From Marinirhabdus sp963799365 (GTDB lineage: Bacteria; Bacteroidota; Bacteroidia; Flavobacteriales; Flavobacteriaceae): a stretch of 64,000 nt of DNA. The stretch's first letter is position 1; every line of letters starts with the position of its first letter. The DNA lies in the NCBI GenBank assembly GCA_963799365.1, contig CAWCWV010000016.1, forward strand, positions 434,001 to 498,000, written 5' to 3'. Under the pieces are notes generated by a model that had not been told where the DNA came from, searched no databases, and was given only the letters and a program-made list of their open reading frames with translations. A program made the translations under genes and the position numbers. Shown piece by piece: positions 17,496-26,098 of this stretch.

Positions 17496-18785
17496 ATGCG
17501 CGTAATCAAAAAAATTTCAGCCAAACTCTCCAATAAACTTAGACAACAAGTGTTGTCGTGGGCAAGCCAGTTTGAAGAAGTGGCTTGGTTGGATAGTAAT
17601 TCCTATGTGCAAAATCACGGTTCGTATCAGGCTATTCTGGCCGTAGACGCATTTACTGCTATTAAAACCGATTACCATAATGGATTTGAAAAGCTAGATG
17701 AATACCAGCAATTAACAAAGGATTGGCTATTTGGATACCTGAGCTATGACTTAAAGAACACTGTAGAACGGCTTACTTCCAAAAATTATGATGGCTTGGA
17801 TTTTCCAGATTTGTATTTCTTTCAGCCAAAGAAAGTCTTCCTTTTTTCTGAAACTGAAGTAGAATTGCAGTATCTGGCAATGGTAGACGACGAATTGGAT
17901 ACAGATTGGGATGCCATTCTTTCAACTGAAATTTCCGAAGATGCTACTCCTTCCGAACCCATAAAAATAAAATTACGCACCTCCAAAGATAGCTATGCCG
18001 AAAAAGTAGGCCAGCTATTGCAGCACATTGAGAGAGGGGATATTTATGAAGCCAATCTCTGCCAGGAGTTCTATGCCGAAGACACTACTATAAATCCAGA
18101 ACAAGTCTTCCTTTCCCTAAACAACATTTCTAAACCCCCCTTCGCAACTTATTTGAAACTGCAGAAACACTATGTTCTTTCAGCTTCACCCGAACGTTAT
18201 CTAAAAAAAGAGGGAAGTACCATTGTTTCTCAACCCATTAAAGGAACGGCCAAACGACTACAAAATGCTATAAAAGATAAAGAAATGGCTACAACTTTGG
18301 CTACGGATCCCAAAGAACGTAGCGAAAATATTATGATCACAGACCTGGTGCGTAACGACCTCTCCCGTATCGCAAAAAAGGGGACAGTCACTGTAGAAGA
18401 GCTATGCGCTATCTATACCTTTGAACAAGTACATCAAATGATTTCCACTATCTCCTGCGAAGCTGAACCTGAATTTTCACCTGTACAAATCATTAAAAAT
18501 ACGTACCCTATGGGGAGTATGACTGGTGCTCCCAAAATAAGCGCTATGAAAATCATTGAAAAACTGGAAGATGCAAAAAGGGGGGTGTACAGCGGAGCCG
18601 TGGGCTATTTTACTCCTAATGGTAATTTCGATTTTAATGTGGTAATTCGTAGTATTCTATATAATGAATTGAAGCAATACGTAAGTTTCTCAGTAGGAAG
18701 TGCCATTACGGCCAAATCTACTATAGAAGCCGAATACGAAGAATGTTTGTTGAAAGCCAAAGCCATGCGAAGCGTTTTGGAGTAA
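17496..18785 (+). CDS. pabB: Aminodeoxychorismate synthase component I (PabB) / anthranilate synthase I family
   Basis: 429 aa from ATG 17496 (a GTG one codon earlier is possible). It is a chorismate-binding enzyme: the C-terminal two thirds carries ASPERYL, PIKGTAKR (the lysine that marks the PabB/TrpE catalytic site), ENIMITDLVRNDLSR, GSMTGAPK and AEYEECLLKAKAM. The product would be 4-amino-4-deoxychorismate for folate synthesis. The single stand-alone gene without trp neighbours, the PIKGT form and the shortened N-terminus favour PabB over TrpE. A TATCTTCG box ends 6 bases before the ATG, so the mRNA may be leaderless. No PabA glutaminase gene is adjacent. Confidence 0.88.
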   Translation: MRVIKKISAKLSNKLRQQVLSWASQFEEVAWLDSNSYVQNHGSYQAILAVDAFTAIKTDYHNGFEKLDEYQQLTKDWLFGYLSYDLKNTVERLTSKNYDGLDFPDLYFFQPKKVFLFSETEVELQYLAMVDDELDTDWDAILSTEISEDATPSEPIKIKLRTSKDSYAEKVGQLLQHIERGDIYEANLCQEFYAEDTTINPEQVFLSLNNISKPPFATYLKLQKHYVLSASPERYLKKEGSTIVSQPIKGTAKRLQNAIKDKEMATTLATDPKERSENIMITDLVRNDLSRIAKKGTVTVEELCAIYTFEQVHQMISTISCEAEPEFSPVQIIKNTYPMGSMTGAPKISAMKIIEKLEDAKRGVYSGAVGYFTPNGNFDFNVVIRSILYNELKQYVSFSVGSAITAKSTIEAEYEECLLKAKAMRSVLE

Positions 18786-18898
18786 AATTTTAACCTCCTT
18801 GGACTCTTTGTTTTAAATAACTCGCTAAGTCGCAAATACGTATAGTTTTCTTTATTACTTAGCTTTTAATTTGAAACTTGAGTTTTGTAATGTAGAGT

Positions 18899-18980
18899 TT
18901 TATGTATTCTACACAACATAAACACCTTTTATGCACTCTACACAACATAAACACCTTTTATGTACTCTAGACAACATAAA
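18899..18980 (+). repeat. Threefold 29-bp repeat forming palindromic operator-like sites before the SatD gene
   Basis: A 29-bp unit is repeated in tandem at 18902-18930, 18931-18959 and (partial) 18960-18983. Each junction forms an inverted repeat ACATAAA-N5-TTTATG(T/C) (18916-18934 and 18945-18963), and half-sites TTTATGT (18899-18905) and ACATAAA (18974-18980) flank the array. The last half-site ends 4 bases before the -7 box at 18985. This is the geometry of a multi-site repressor or activator operator controlling the SatD-DUF3307 genes. Confidence 0.75.
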
Positions 18981-18984
18981 TAAC

Positions 18985-18992
18985 TATATTTG
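18985..18992 (+). promoter_or_regulatory. Candidate -7 box of the SatD-DUF3307 operon
   Basis: TATATTTG matches TAnnTTTG exactly, 13 bases before the GTG start at 19006. The palindromic repeat array sits directly upstream where the -33 element would be, so a bound protein would block or recruit polymerase. Confidence 0.6.
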
Positions 18993-19005
18993 TAAAAAAT
19001 AAAAA

Positions 19006-19689
19006 GTGAATTATACAGTTGTATCGGGAGATATTATATCTTCAACCAGCTTGGACAGTGATGACAAGAAGATTTTAGAAGCACATTTGGAGACCTTGTT
19101 AAAAGATCTAAAAAAGCATTTTAAAAGCTATGGTCGCATTGTAAAAGGAGATTATATTGAATGTGTCATTCCAAATGCAGGAGAAGCAATGCAGGCTTGT
19201 TTGGCCATAAAGAGTTATGTGAAGACCATTCCAATTTCAGTAGCAGCTTCTAAGTCTGAAAACAGGGCTAAGCTATTCAAAGAGTATGGCGTGCGGTTGG
19301 CCATTGGCTATGGAAAATTAGACCGTTTTGAACCCGAAAACGGGGTCATAGATGGAGAGGCTATTTACCTTTCGGGACGCACTATTAATAGTAAATCTAC
19401 ACACGATAAAGAACGGATTGTAATTAAAAATACCTTGTTTTTTGCTTCTAAAGACGAAGCCATGAACAAAAAATGGACCACTGTTTTAGAATTATTGGAT
19501 GTACTTTTCACCAAGGCAACCGAACGCCAATGTGAGGTTGTCTATTTAAAACTGCTAGGCCATAATGAGGACGCCATCGCCAAAAAACTAGGCATAGACC
19601 AATCTGTTGTTAACAGACATTCTACGAACGTAGGTTGGAACGCCATAGAAACCGCAGTATCCTACTTTAATGAATCACTAACCGAGTAA
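19006..19689 (+). CDS. SatD family protein with C-terminal helix-turn-helix
   Basis: 227 aa from a GTG start. The SatD family is named after a streptococcal acid-tolerance locus; its biochemical role is not established. Two parts are visible. The N-terminal about 150 residues follow a pattern like class III nucleotide cyclases: GDIISST near residue 8, VKGDYIECV near 45, an AGEAMQACLAIK helix, a RLAIGYG strand, and DGEAIYLSGRTI. The C-terminal about 65 residues contain a sigma-region-4-like helix-turn-helix (LGHNEDAIAKKLGIDQSVVNRH). I infer a sensor or enzyme-like domain joined to a DNA-binding domain, possibly binding the palindromes upstream. The DUF3307 gene starts 2 bases after its stop, so the two are an operon. 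Confidence 0.82.
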   Translation: MNYTVVSGDIISSTSLDSDDKKILEAHLETLLKDLKKHFKSYGRIVKGDYIECVIPNAGEAMQACLAIKSYVKTIPISVAASKSENRAKLFKEYGVRLAIGYGKLDRFEPENGVIDGEAIYLSGRTINSKSTHDKERIVIKNTLFFASKDEAMNKKWTTVLELLDVLFTKATERQCEVVYLKLLGHNEDAIAKKLGIDQSVVNRHSTNVGWNAIETAVSYFNESLTE

Positions 19690-19691
19690 AC

Positions 19692-20429
19692 ATGCAGATA
19701 ACAACTTTTTTATTATTACAATTTTTAGCCCACGTGCTAGCCGATTATTTTTTTCAAACCCAGCGAATGGCCAATGAAAAAAATAGTATTGGTTTTAAAA
19801 GTAGGTTGTTACCCATTCACGTGTTGTTTGTTTTTGTGTGTTCCTGGGTATTATCGTTTCAAATCGAATTTTTTGTAGGTGCGGGTATTATTGCGATTAT
19901 TCATTATATAATTGATGGATTTAAAGCGAAAGCCAACCACCATCCCAAATTATGGAAGTATACTTTTTTTATAGATCAATTATTGCACATCATGGTCTTC
20001 ATAGCAGTGTCTCTATTTTTTGAAAGGTATCACGGTTTTGAGCCTCTTTTTGAGTTGCCTGTTTCTGCAACTTTTATTGCAATTGTCACCGCCTATTTAC
20101 TCTGCCTGAGACCCGCCAATATCTTGGTAAAAGAAGTATTTAGATCGTCACAAATAGACGTAGCCATTGCCCAAAAAGAAAAAGCCGAAATCTTAGATGA
20201 AACAGATGAGCTCCCAAATGCAGGAAAACTCATTGGTATTTTGGAACGCGTTTTAACACTTACTTTCATACTAATAGGACAATACCAGGCCGTTGGATTC
20301 TTAATTGCAGCAAAATCTGTTTTGCGTTATAAAGACACAGATACCCTAAAAACGGAGTATGTGCTTATTGGCACCATGCTAAGCTTTGGTATTGCCGTAG
20401 TTTTGGGTATTTTAGCGGGAGTAATCTAA
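19692..20429 (+). CDS. DUF3307 membrane protein
   Basis: 245 aa with six to seven hydrophobic segments. The DUF3307 signature is at the N-terminus: LLLQFLAHVLADYFFQTQ, then a KSRLLPIHVLF segment, a HYIIDGFKAK segment and FFIDQLLHI. It sits in the inner membrane and its function is unknown. It follows the SatD gene by 2 bases, and the SatD-DUF3307 pairing is a repeated arrangement in my knowledge of Bacteroidetes genomes, so the two products probably act together. tilS follows 4 bases later. Confidence 0.85.
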   Translation: MQITTFLLLQFLAHVLADYFFQTQRMANEKNSIGFKSRLLPIHVLFVFVCSWVLSFQIEFFVGAGIIAIIHYIIDGFKAKANHHPKLWKYTFFIDQLLHIMVFIAVSLFFERYHGFEPLFELPVSATFIAIVTAYLLCLRPANILVKEVFRSSQIDVAIAQKEKAEILDETDELPNAGKLIGILERVLTLTFILIGQYQAVGFLIAAKSVLRYKDTDTLKTEYVLIGTMLSFGIAVVLGILAGVI

Positions 20430-20433
20430 GCGC

Positions 20434-21741
20434 ATGCTTTCAGAATTTAAAACACACCTTTTAACAAACTTTTCTTTTTTGGAAAACAGCAAGCTCATTA
20501 TTGCATGTAGTGGCGGTTTGGACAGTGTGGTGTTGACTCATCTTTTACATAAGCTGAAATACAACATCGCCATGGCCCACTGTAATTTTTCATTACGCGG
20601 AAAAGAAAGTGATGAAGATGCTATTTTTACTGAAAATCTTGCCGAAACTTTAGGTGTCCCTTTTTATGCTGAAACTTTTGATACTAAAACCTTTGCGAAA
20701 GACCACAAGCTTTCCACGCAAATGGCAGCTAGGGAATTACGCTATCAGTGGTTCGAAGAAGTAGCGCAAAGTTTTAAGTATGACTATATTCTTACCGCCC
20801 ATCATGCCGATGATGATTTAGAAACTTTCTTTATCAATTTGTCTCGTGGAACGGGATTAAAAGGATTAACTGGAATTCCAGAGCAGAATAAAAAGATAGT
20901 AAGACCACTGCTTACTTTTTCCAGAGGAGACATTTTAAAATTTGCCAAAGCACAAAATTGCTATTGGCGGGAAGATAGTAGCAACAAAAAAACCGATTAT
21001 CTGCGTAACAAAATACGGTTAGAGGTGTTGCCACAATTTAAGGAAGTTTCAGAAAAAGTACTTGAGAATTTTCAGAAAACCCAAAACCATCTAACCGCAT
21101 CACAAGCTTTAATTGAAGATTATATGGCGTTGGTGTATAATTTGGTCATTTCTGAAACCGAATCAGGTTACAGTCTTAACATTGCAAAAATTTCAGAATT
21201 ACCTAATACCGATGCATTGTTATATGAATTGTTACACCCATTCGGATTTACCGCCTGGGACGATATTTTCAAGTTATTGGAAGCCCAATCTGGGAAGGAA
21301 GTCTTTTCGGGAACTCACAGGCTTTTAAAAGATAGAGAATTCCTGTTGTTAACTGAAATTAAAACAGAACAGTACGCGGATTTTAAAATTTCAGAAGGGA
21401 TTTCAGAAATAAAAAATCCTCTTCACCTAACTTTTGAAACCGATACACCTTTTGAAGTTACAAATGCGCATACCGTATTTGTAGCTAAAGAATTGCTTGA
21501 ATTTCCACTTACACTTCGGAAATGGGAAGCCGGAGATTATTTTTATCCCTTTGGAATGAAAGGAAAAAAGAAAGTCAGCAAGTTTTTTAAAGATGAAAAG
21601 GTATCTTTGGTGGCGAAAGAAAAGGCGTGGGTACTTTGCAGTAAAAACAGCATTGTCTGGGTAGTTGGTTACCGCCTGGACGACCGTTTTAAAAGAACGC
21701 CACAAACAGAAGATTTATTAAAAATATCCCTTCATATCTAA
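20434..21741 (+). CDS. tilS: tRNA(Ile)-lysidine synthetase TilS
   Basis: 435 aa. TilS adds lysine to cytidine 34 of the AUA-reading tRNA-Ile, changing both its codon and its charging identity, and is normally essential. The PP-loop SGGLDSVVL is near residue 26, followed by HCNFSLRGKESDEDA and HHADDDLETFF, all diagnostic of TilS. The C-terminal domain (about 330-430) contains the RKWEAGDYFYPFGMKGKKKVSKFFKD region that contacts the tRNA. It ends with TAATG overlapping the dsbD start. Confidence 0.96.
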   Translation: MLSEFKTHLLTNFSFLENSKLIIACSGGLDSVVLTHLLHKLKYNIAMAHCNFSLRGKESDEDAIFTENLAETLGVPFYAETFDTKTFAKDHKLSTQMAARELRYQWFEEVAQSFKYDYILTAHHADDDLETFFINLSRGTGLKGLTGIPEQNKKIVRPLLTFSRGDILKFAKAQNCYWREDSSNKKTDYLRNKIRLEVLPQFKEVSEKVLENFQKTQNHLTASQALIEDYMALVYNLVISETESGYSLNIAKISELPNTDALLYELLHPFGFTAWDDIFKLLEAQSGKEVFSGTHRLLKDREFLLLTEIKTEQYADFKISEGISEIKNPLHLTFETDTPFEVTNAHTVFVAKELLEFPLTLRKWEAGDYFYPFGMKGKKKVSKFFKDEKVSLVAKEKAWVLCSKNSIVWVVGYRLDDRFKRTPQTEDLLKISLHI

Positions 21742-23738
21742 TGAAAAGATTTCTCCCAGCATTATTTTTAATCCTAGCTTTTATACAAACCATACAGGCT
21801 CAAGTGGGTGTTTTAGATCCTGTTGAATGGAAGGTAAGCCTCGAAAAAGAATCGAAAACAGACTATAATATTCTTATTACTGCCGAACTAGAAGCAGGTT
21901 GGCATTTATACAGCCAGACACAGTTTGGTGAAGAGTTTGAAGGGCCTATCCCCACTGCATTCACGTTTAATCCAACGCCAGAAACATACATCCTGGTTGG
22001 GAAAACACAAGAACCAGATATCCCGGTAATTTTTGATCCCGTCTTTAATATAGATGTCAAGTTTTTTGAAGACAAAGTGATGTTTATCCAGCCTATTAAA
22101 GTGATAAACTCAAAAGGAGTTAAGGTTCTTGTAGAAGTTTTTTATTCGGTTTGTGATGATGAAAGATGCTTGGCACCTAATACCAAAACTTTTGAAGTAG
22201 ATCTTACATCAGGAACTGCAAAAAAATCTAATGCCGAAATTACGCAAGATGATCTAGAAAAATCCGCCGCATTAACAATAGAAGTAGGAGGTACGGAAGA
22301 GTTTAAAGACGAGAGTGAAAGTTCAGAAAAAAGTTATTTAACCATCTTTTTGTTAGGATTTGTTGGTGGTTTAATTGCGTTGTTAACGCCCTGTGTATTT
22401 CCTATGATCCCTTTAACGGTTTCATTTTTTACAAAAAGTGCGAAAGAAAAGAAAAAAGGGATGTTTAACGCCATTTTATATGGGGTATTCATTTTCTTGA
22501 TTTATGTAATTTTAAGTATTCCATTCCATCTTTTAGATTCTTTAAACCCCGAAATACTTAATAACATATCTACAAACGTTACGCTCAATATCATCTTTTT
22601 TGTCATATTTATAGCTTTTGCTTTTTCTTTCTTTGGGTATTATGAAATTACCTTACCCCAATCGTGGAGTGCCAAAATGGACGATAAAGCAAACAGCATT
22701 GGTGGCTTTGTGGGGATCTTTTTTATGGCGTTAACGCTTGCTATTGTTTCCTTTTCGTGCACAGGACCTATTTTAGGATCGTTATTAGGAGGTTCACTTA
22801 CCAGCGATGGTGGTGCCTGGCAATTAACCATGGGTATGGGAGGTTTCGGACTCGCACTGGCTTTACCTTTCGCACTATTTGCCATGTTCCCTAATTGGTT
22901 AAATACCTTGCCAAAAAGTGGTGGATGGTTAAATACAGTTAAAGTGGTGCTTGGTTTTATTGAATTAGGATTGGCTTTCAAATTTTTGTCCAATGCAGAT
23001 TTGGTGGAACACTGGGGACTTTTAAAACGTGAAATATTTATTGGTATCTGGATACTCTGCTCATTGGGAATGGTGTTGTATTTGTTTGGGATTATTCGTT
23101 TTCCTCACGATGGCCCAAAGCGTAAACCTCCAGTGGGAAATGTAATCGTAGGTGTTGCTACTATTGCTTTTTTATTATACTTAATTCCTGGTTTGACTAA
23201 TTCCAGCTATGCTAATCTAAAGTTGTTAAGTGGTTTCCCTCCACCATTATTTTATAGCTTGTACGATAAAGATACCGAAGCCCCACTTGGTCTGGAAGCC
23301 TATAAAGATTTTGAAGAGGGGGTTGCTGCAGCAAAAGCTTCAGGGAAACCAATTATGATAGATTTTACCGGTTGGGCGTGTGTGAACTGCCGTAAAATGG
23401 AAGAGCAAGTATGGAGTAGGGAAGATATTTTCAGTACTATAAATGAAGCATATATTCTTATCTCACTATATGTGGACGATAGAAAAGAATTACCAGAAGA
23501 ACAACGTTTCAGCTTTTTGAAATCCTCTGGAGATACAAAACCTATTAAAACAGTGGGCGATAAGTGGGCTACCTTTCAAACAGTCAACTTTCAGAATAAC
23601 TCGCAACCATATTATGTATTAATGGATGCCAATTATAACCTTCTTAATAAACCAGTTGGATACACACCAGATGCCGACGAATATTTATACTGGCTGGAAG
23701 AAGGAATTAAAAATCATAAAGAAAGAACCTCTAAATAA
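21741..23738 (+). CDS. dsbD: DsbD-type thiol:disulfide interchange protein
   Basis: 665 aa. A signal peptide (ending IQAQ) leads into an N-terminal periplasmic domain with a cysteine pair (CDDERC near residue 140). Eight membrane helices from about residue 200 to 490 carry the paired cysteines of the transmembrane domain (LLTPCVFPMIP and SFSCTGPILG). The C-terminal thioredoxin domain has the motif CVNC near residue 550. This family carries electrons from cytoplasmic thioredoxin to periplasmic partners such as cytochrome c maturation and disulfide isomerases. It starts inside the tilS stop (TAATG). Confidence 0.95.
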   Translation: MKRFLPALFLILAFIQTIQAQVGVLDPVEWKVSLEKESKTDYNILITAELEAGWHLYSQTQFGEEFEGPIPTAFTFNPTPETYILVGKTQEPDIPVIFDPVFNIDVKFFEDKVMFIQPIKVINSKGVKVLVEVFYSVCDDERCLAPNTKTFEVDLTSGTAKKSNAEITQDDLEKSAALTIEVGGTEEFKDESESSEKSYLTIFLLGFVGGLIALLTPCVFPMIPLTVSFFTKSAKEKKKGMFNAILYGVFIFLIYVILSIPFHLLDSLNPEILNNISTNVTLNIIFFVIFIAFAFSFFGYYEITLPQSWSAKMDDKANSIGGFVGIFFMALTLAIVSFSCTGPILGSLLGGSLTSDGGAWQLTMGMGGFGLALALPFALFAMFPNWLNTLPKSGGWLNTVKVVLGFIELGLAFKFLSNADLVEHWGLLKREIFIGIWILCSLGMVLYLFGIIRFPHDGPKRKPPVGNVIVGVATIAFLLYLIPGLTNSSYANLKLLSGFPPPLFYSLYDKDTEAPLGLEAYKDFEEGVAAAKASGKPIMIDFTGWACVNCRKMEEQVWSREDIFSTINEAYILISLYVDDRKELPEEQRFSFLKSSGDTKPIKTVGDKWATFQTVNFQNNSQPYYVLMDANYNLLNKPVGYTPDADEYLYWLEEGIKNHKERTSK

Positions 23739-23744
23739 AATTGT

Positions 23745-25589
23745 ATGCTACGTAAAATTTCATTGATTGTTGCGCTACTTTTTGTAGTTATTTCCTTTGC
23801 TCAAGACGAAAATTATGTAAAAAATAATTTCAACAAAACCGAAAGCTATATCACAATGCGTGACGGCACCAAGTTGTTTACCTCTGTGTATTCCCCTAAA
23901 GACACTTCGCAGGAATACCCAATACTACTGTTGCGTACTCCGTATAGTTGCAGACCCTATGGCGAAGACCAGTTTCCTTCCAAAGTAGGGCCTAATGAAT
24001 TTATGATGAAAGAGGGTTACATTGTTGTATATCAAGATGTACGAGGCCGTTGGATGAGCGAAGGAACCTATGATAATATGCGTGCTTATATCCCTAATAA
24101 AAAGGGAAAGCAATTTGACGAAGCCAGTGATACCTATGACTCTATTGATTGGATGGTGAAGAATATTCCTAACAATAATGGAAATGTGGGTACCTGGGGA
24201 ATTTCCTATCCAGGATTTTATGCCACCTATTCTTTATTAGACGCTCATCCAGCTTTAAAAGCAGCGTCACCACAAGCCTGTATTGGTGATTTTTATTTTG
24301 ACGATTTTCACCACAACGGAGCCTACTTATTGAGCTATTGGCGAGCAACTTCGGTATTTGGCTATGAAAAAACAGAACCTACCAAAGAAGCCTGGTACAA
24401 TTTTCCGGAGTTAGGAACTGAAGATCAATATCAGTTTTTCTTGGATGCGGGTCCACTTTCAAATCTGGACGAATATTATAAAAAAGACAATGTGTTTTGG
24501 ACACAATTAAAAGAACATCCAGATTATGATGCGTTTTGGCAAAAGCGCGGTATTATTCAGCATTTAAAGGATATCAAGCCCGCTGTAATGGTTGTAGGAG
24601 GTTTATTTGATGCAGAAGATTTATACGGCCCTTTTGAAACCTATAAAAATATTGAAAAGAGTAGTAAGAATTATAATACTATGGTTTTTGGACCCTGGAG
24701 TCATGGCGATTGGGCTAGAAATAGTGGAAGGCAAGCCATAGGAAATGTATACTTCGGAGATAATATTTCGGCAAAATACCAAGAGAATATTGAAAGCAAG
24801 TTTTTTAATCATTTCCTAAAAGGAGATGGAAAAGGGAAACCAAATTTACCAGAAGCGTATATGTTTGATTCGGGTTCTTTAGCTTGGAAAGAATATACAG
24901 AGTGGCCTCCAAAAGAAGCTGCTAAAAAAACCTTCTGGCTACAAAACAACCAGCGTTTAAATCCCATTGCAGAAAAGAGTTTCACCTTCGAAGAATTTGT
25001 GAGTGATCCAAAAAAACCAGTACCCTATTCTGAAGATATTAAAATGGTATTTACCCCAAGAAAATTTATGACAGACGATCAGCGCTTTGCTGGGAGACGT
25101 CCAGATGTATTGGTGTTTGAAACGCCTGTTTTAACTGAAGATATGACGCTGGCAGGAGATATTCTGGCAAAATTAAATGTCGTTACTACGGGAACCGATG
25201 CAGATTGGGTAGTAAAAGTAATAGACGTATTTCCAGCAGATGCAAAGGATACTGAAGAAACACAGGACCATCTTAAAATGAGTAATTATCATATGATGGT
25301 TCGTAGCGAAGTGATGCGTGGGAGGTATCGAAACAGTTTCAGCAAACCTGAACCCTTTGTGGCTAATGAAAAGACTGCAGTGACTATTAAATTACAAGAT
25401 GTTCATCATACCTTTAAAAAGGGACATAAACTTCAAATACAGGTGCAAAGTACTTGGTTTCCGTATATAGATTTAAATCCGCAAACCTACGTAGACAATA
25501 TTTTTAAAGCTAAGGAGACAGATTTTCAAAAGCAAACACATAAAGTTTTTAACGATTCCTCTATAGAGTTTACAATACTTCCTAACTAA
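23745..25589 (+). CDS. Secreted CocE/NonD family hydrolase (X-Pro dipeptidyl-peptidase S15 type)
   Basis: 614 aa with a signal peptide ending at FAQ near residue 20, so periplasmic or exported. The alpha/beta hydrolase domain holds the nucleophile in GISYPGFYA near residue 147, a likely acid in GGLFDAEDLYGP and a likely histidine in GPWSHGDW. The C-terminal about 200 residues form the jelly-roll domain (VVTTGTDADWVVKVIDVFP region) typical of the CocE/NonD family. Members cleave esters or amides such as glutaryl-7-ACA, cocaine or X-Pro peptides; the natural substrate here is probably a peptide or acyl ester but is not determined. The last gene of the run starting at the SatD gene. Confidence 0.9.
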   Translation: MLRKISLIVALLFVVISFAQDENYVKNNFNKTESYITMRDGTKLFTSVYSPKDTSQEYPILLLRTPYSCRPYGEDQFPSKVGPNEFMMKEGYIVVYQDVRGRWMSEGTYDNMRAYIPNKKGKQFDEASDTYDSIDWMVKNIPNNNGNVGTWGISYPGFYATYSLLDAHPALKAASPQACIGDFYFDDFHHNGAYLLSYWRATSVFGYEKTEPTKEAWYNFPELGTEDQYQFFLDAGPLSNLDEYYKKDNVFWTQLKEHPDYDAFWQKRGIIQHLKDIKPAVMVVGGLFDAEDLYGPFETYKNIEKSSKNYNTMVFGPWSHGDWARNSGRQAIGNVYFGDNISAKYQENIESKFFNHFLKGDGKGKPNLPEAYMFDSGSLAWKEYTEWPPKEAAKKTFWLQNNQRLNPIAEKSFTFEEFVSDPKKPVPYSEDIKMVFTPRKFMTDDQRFAGRRPDVLVFETPVLTEDMTLAGDILAKLNVVTTGTDADWVVKVIDVFPADAKDTEETQDHLKMSNYHMMVRSEVMRGRYRNSFSKPEPFVANEKTAVTIKLQDVHHTFKKGHKLQIQVQSTWFPYIDLNPQTYVDNIFKAKETDFQKQTHKVFNDSSIEFTILPN

Positions 25590-25816
25590 AGAAACTCTCT
25601 TTGTTGCTAACGGAAAAATACCTTTCCCTTGCATCCCACGAGTCTCATCACCGACGAGTGAGGCACTCACAAGAGGATGATGTAAACGAGGGGAATATAT
25701 TGGGTAAACGTTTTAAATTATTATAAATTTCTGTAAAGGTATTTACTACCTCTCCTCTGGAGAGGTCAGAATTGCTTTTTCAGCAATTCTGGGTGAGGAC
25801 AATTCTGGGTGAGAAC
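25590..25816. other. Non-coding gap with small inverted repeats
   Basis: No gene is supported. The stretch holds self-complementary pieces: CCTCTCC with GGAGAGG around 25749-25770, and AGAATTGC with GCAATTCT around 25770-25795. There is also a doubled GGGTGAG(G/A)ACAATTCT motif at 25792-25815 and an ACGAGT pair at 25639-25660. These may be worn copies of a dispersed intergenic repeat. Confidence 0.4.
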
Positions 25817-25930
25817 AAAAAAAAGCGTCTCAAAATGAGACGCTCATAACAAACCTAACTTAGTGATCAATTAAGTTGTATAGCTACTCTTTTTATCCCC
25901 ACAAAAAGAATAGTGGTATACATTTCACTA
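25817..25930 (-). ncRNA. Candidate small RNA ending in an orphan terminator
   Basis: On the minus strand an 11-bp stem (plus positions 25884-25894 with 25903-25913, one mismatch or G-U pair, loop of 8) is followed by AAGTTAGGTT and then a perfect 9-bp terminator stem (25824-25832 / 25836-25844) with a run of T. No minus-strand gene lies upstream, because pfkA reads the other way, so the terminator appears to end a short independent transcript. A weak -7-like box (TATATTTA) is near 25940. Alternatively this is a leader or 3' structure of another kind. Confidence 0.3.
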
Positions 25931-26098
25931 ATTCAATGTAAATATAACACGAGATTTTAGATTAGCATATACGTATTTACACGTATTTTTAATTTAGCTC
26001 TTTACAAATTGCTAAATTTTAATGAGAATTGTTGCCAAAAACGTTATAGTTATTACATTACTGAAATTTTTCGAAAATTTAATTTTAGATTTACCATT

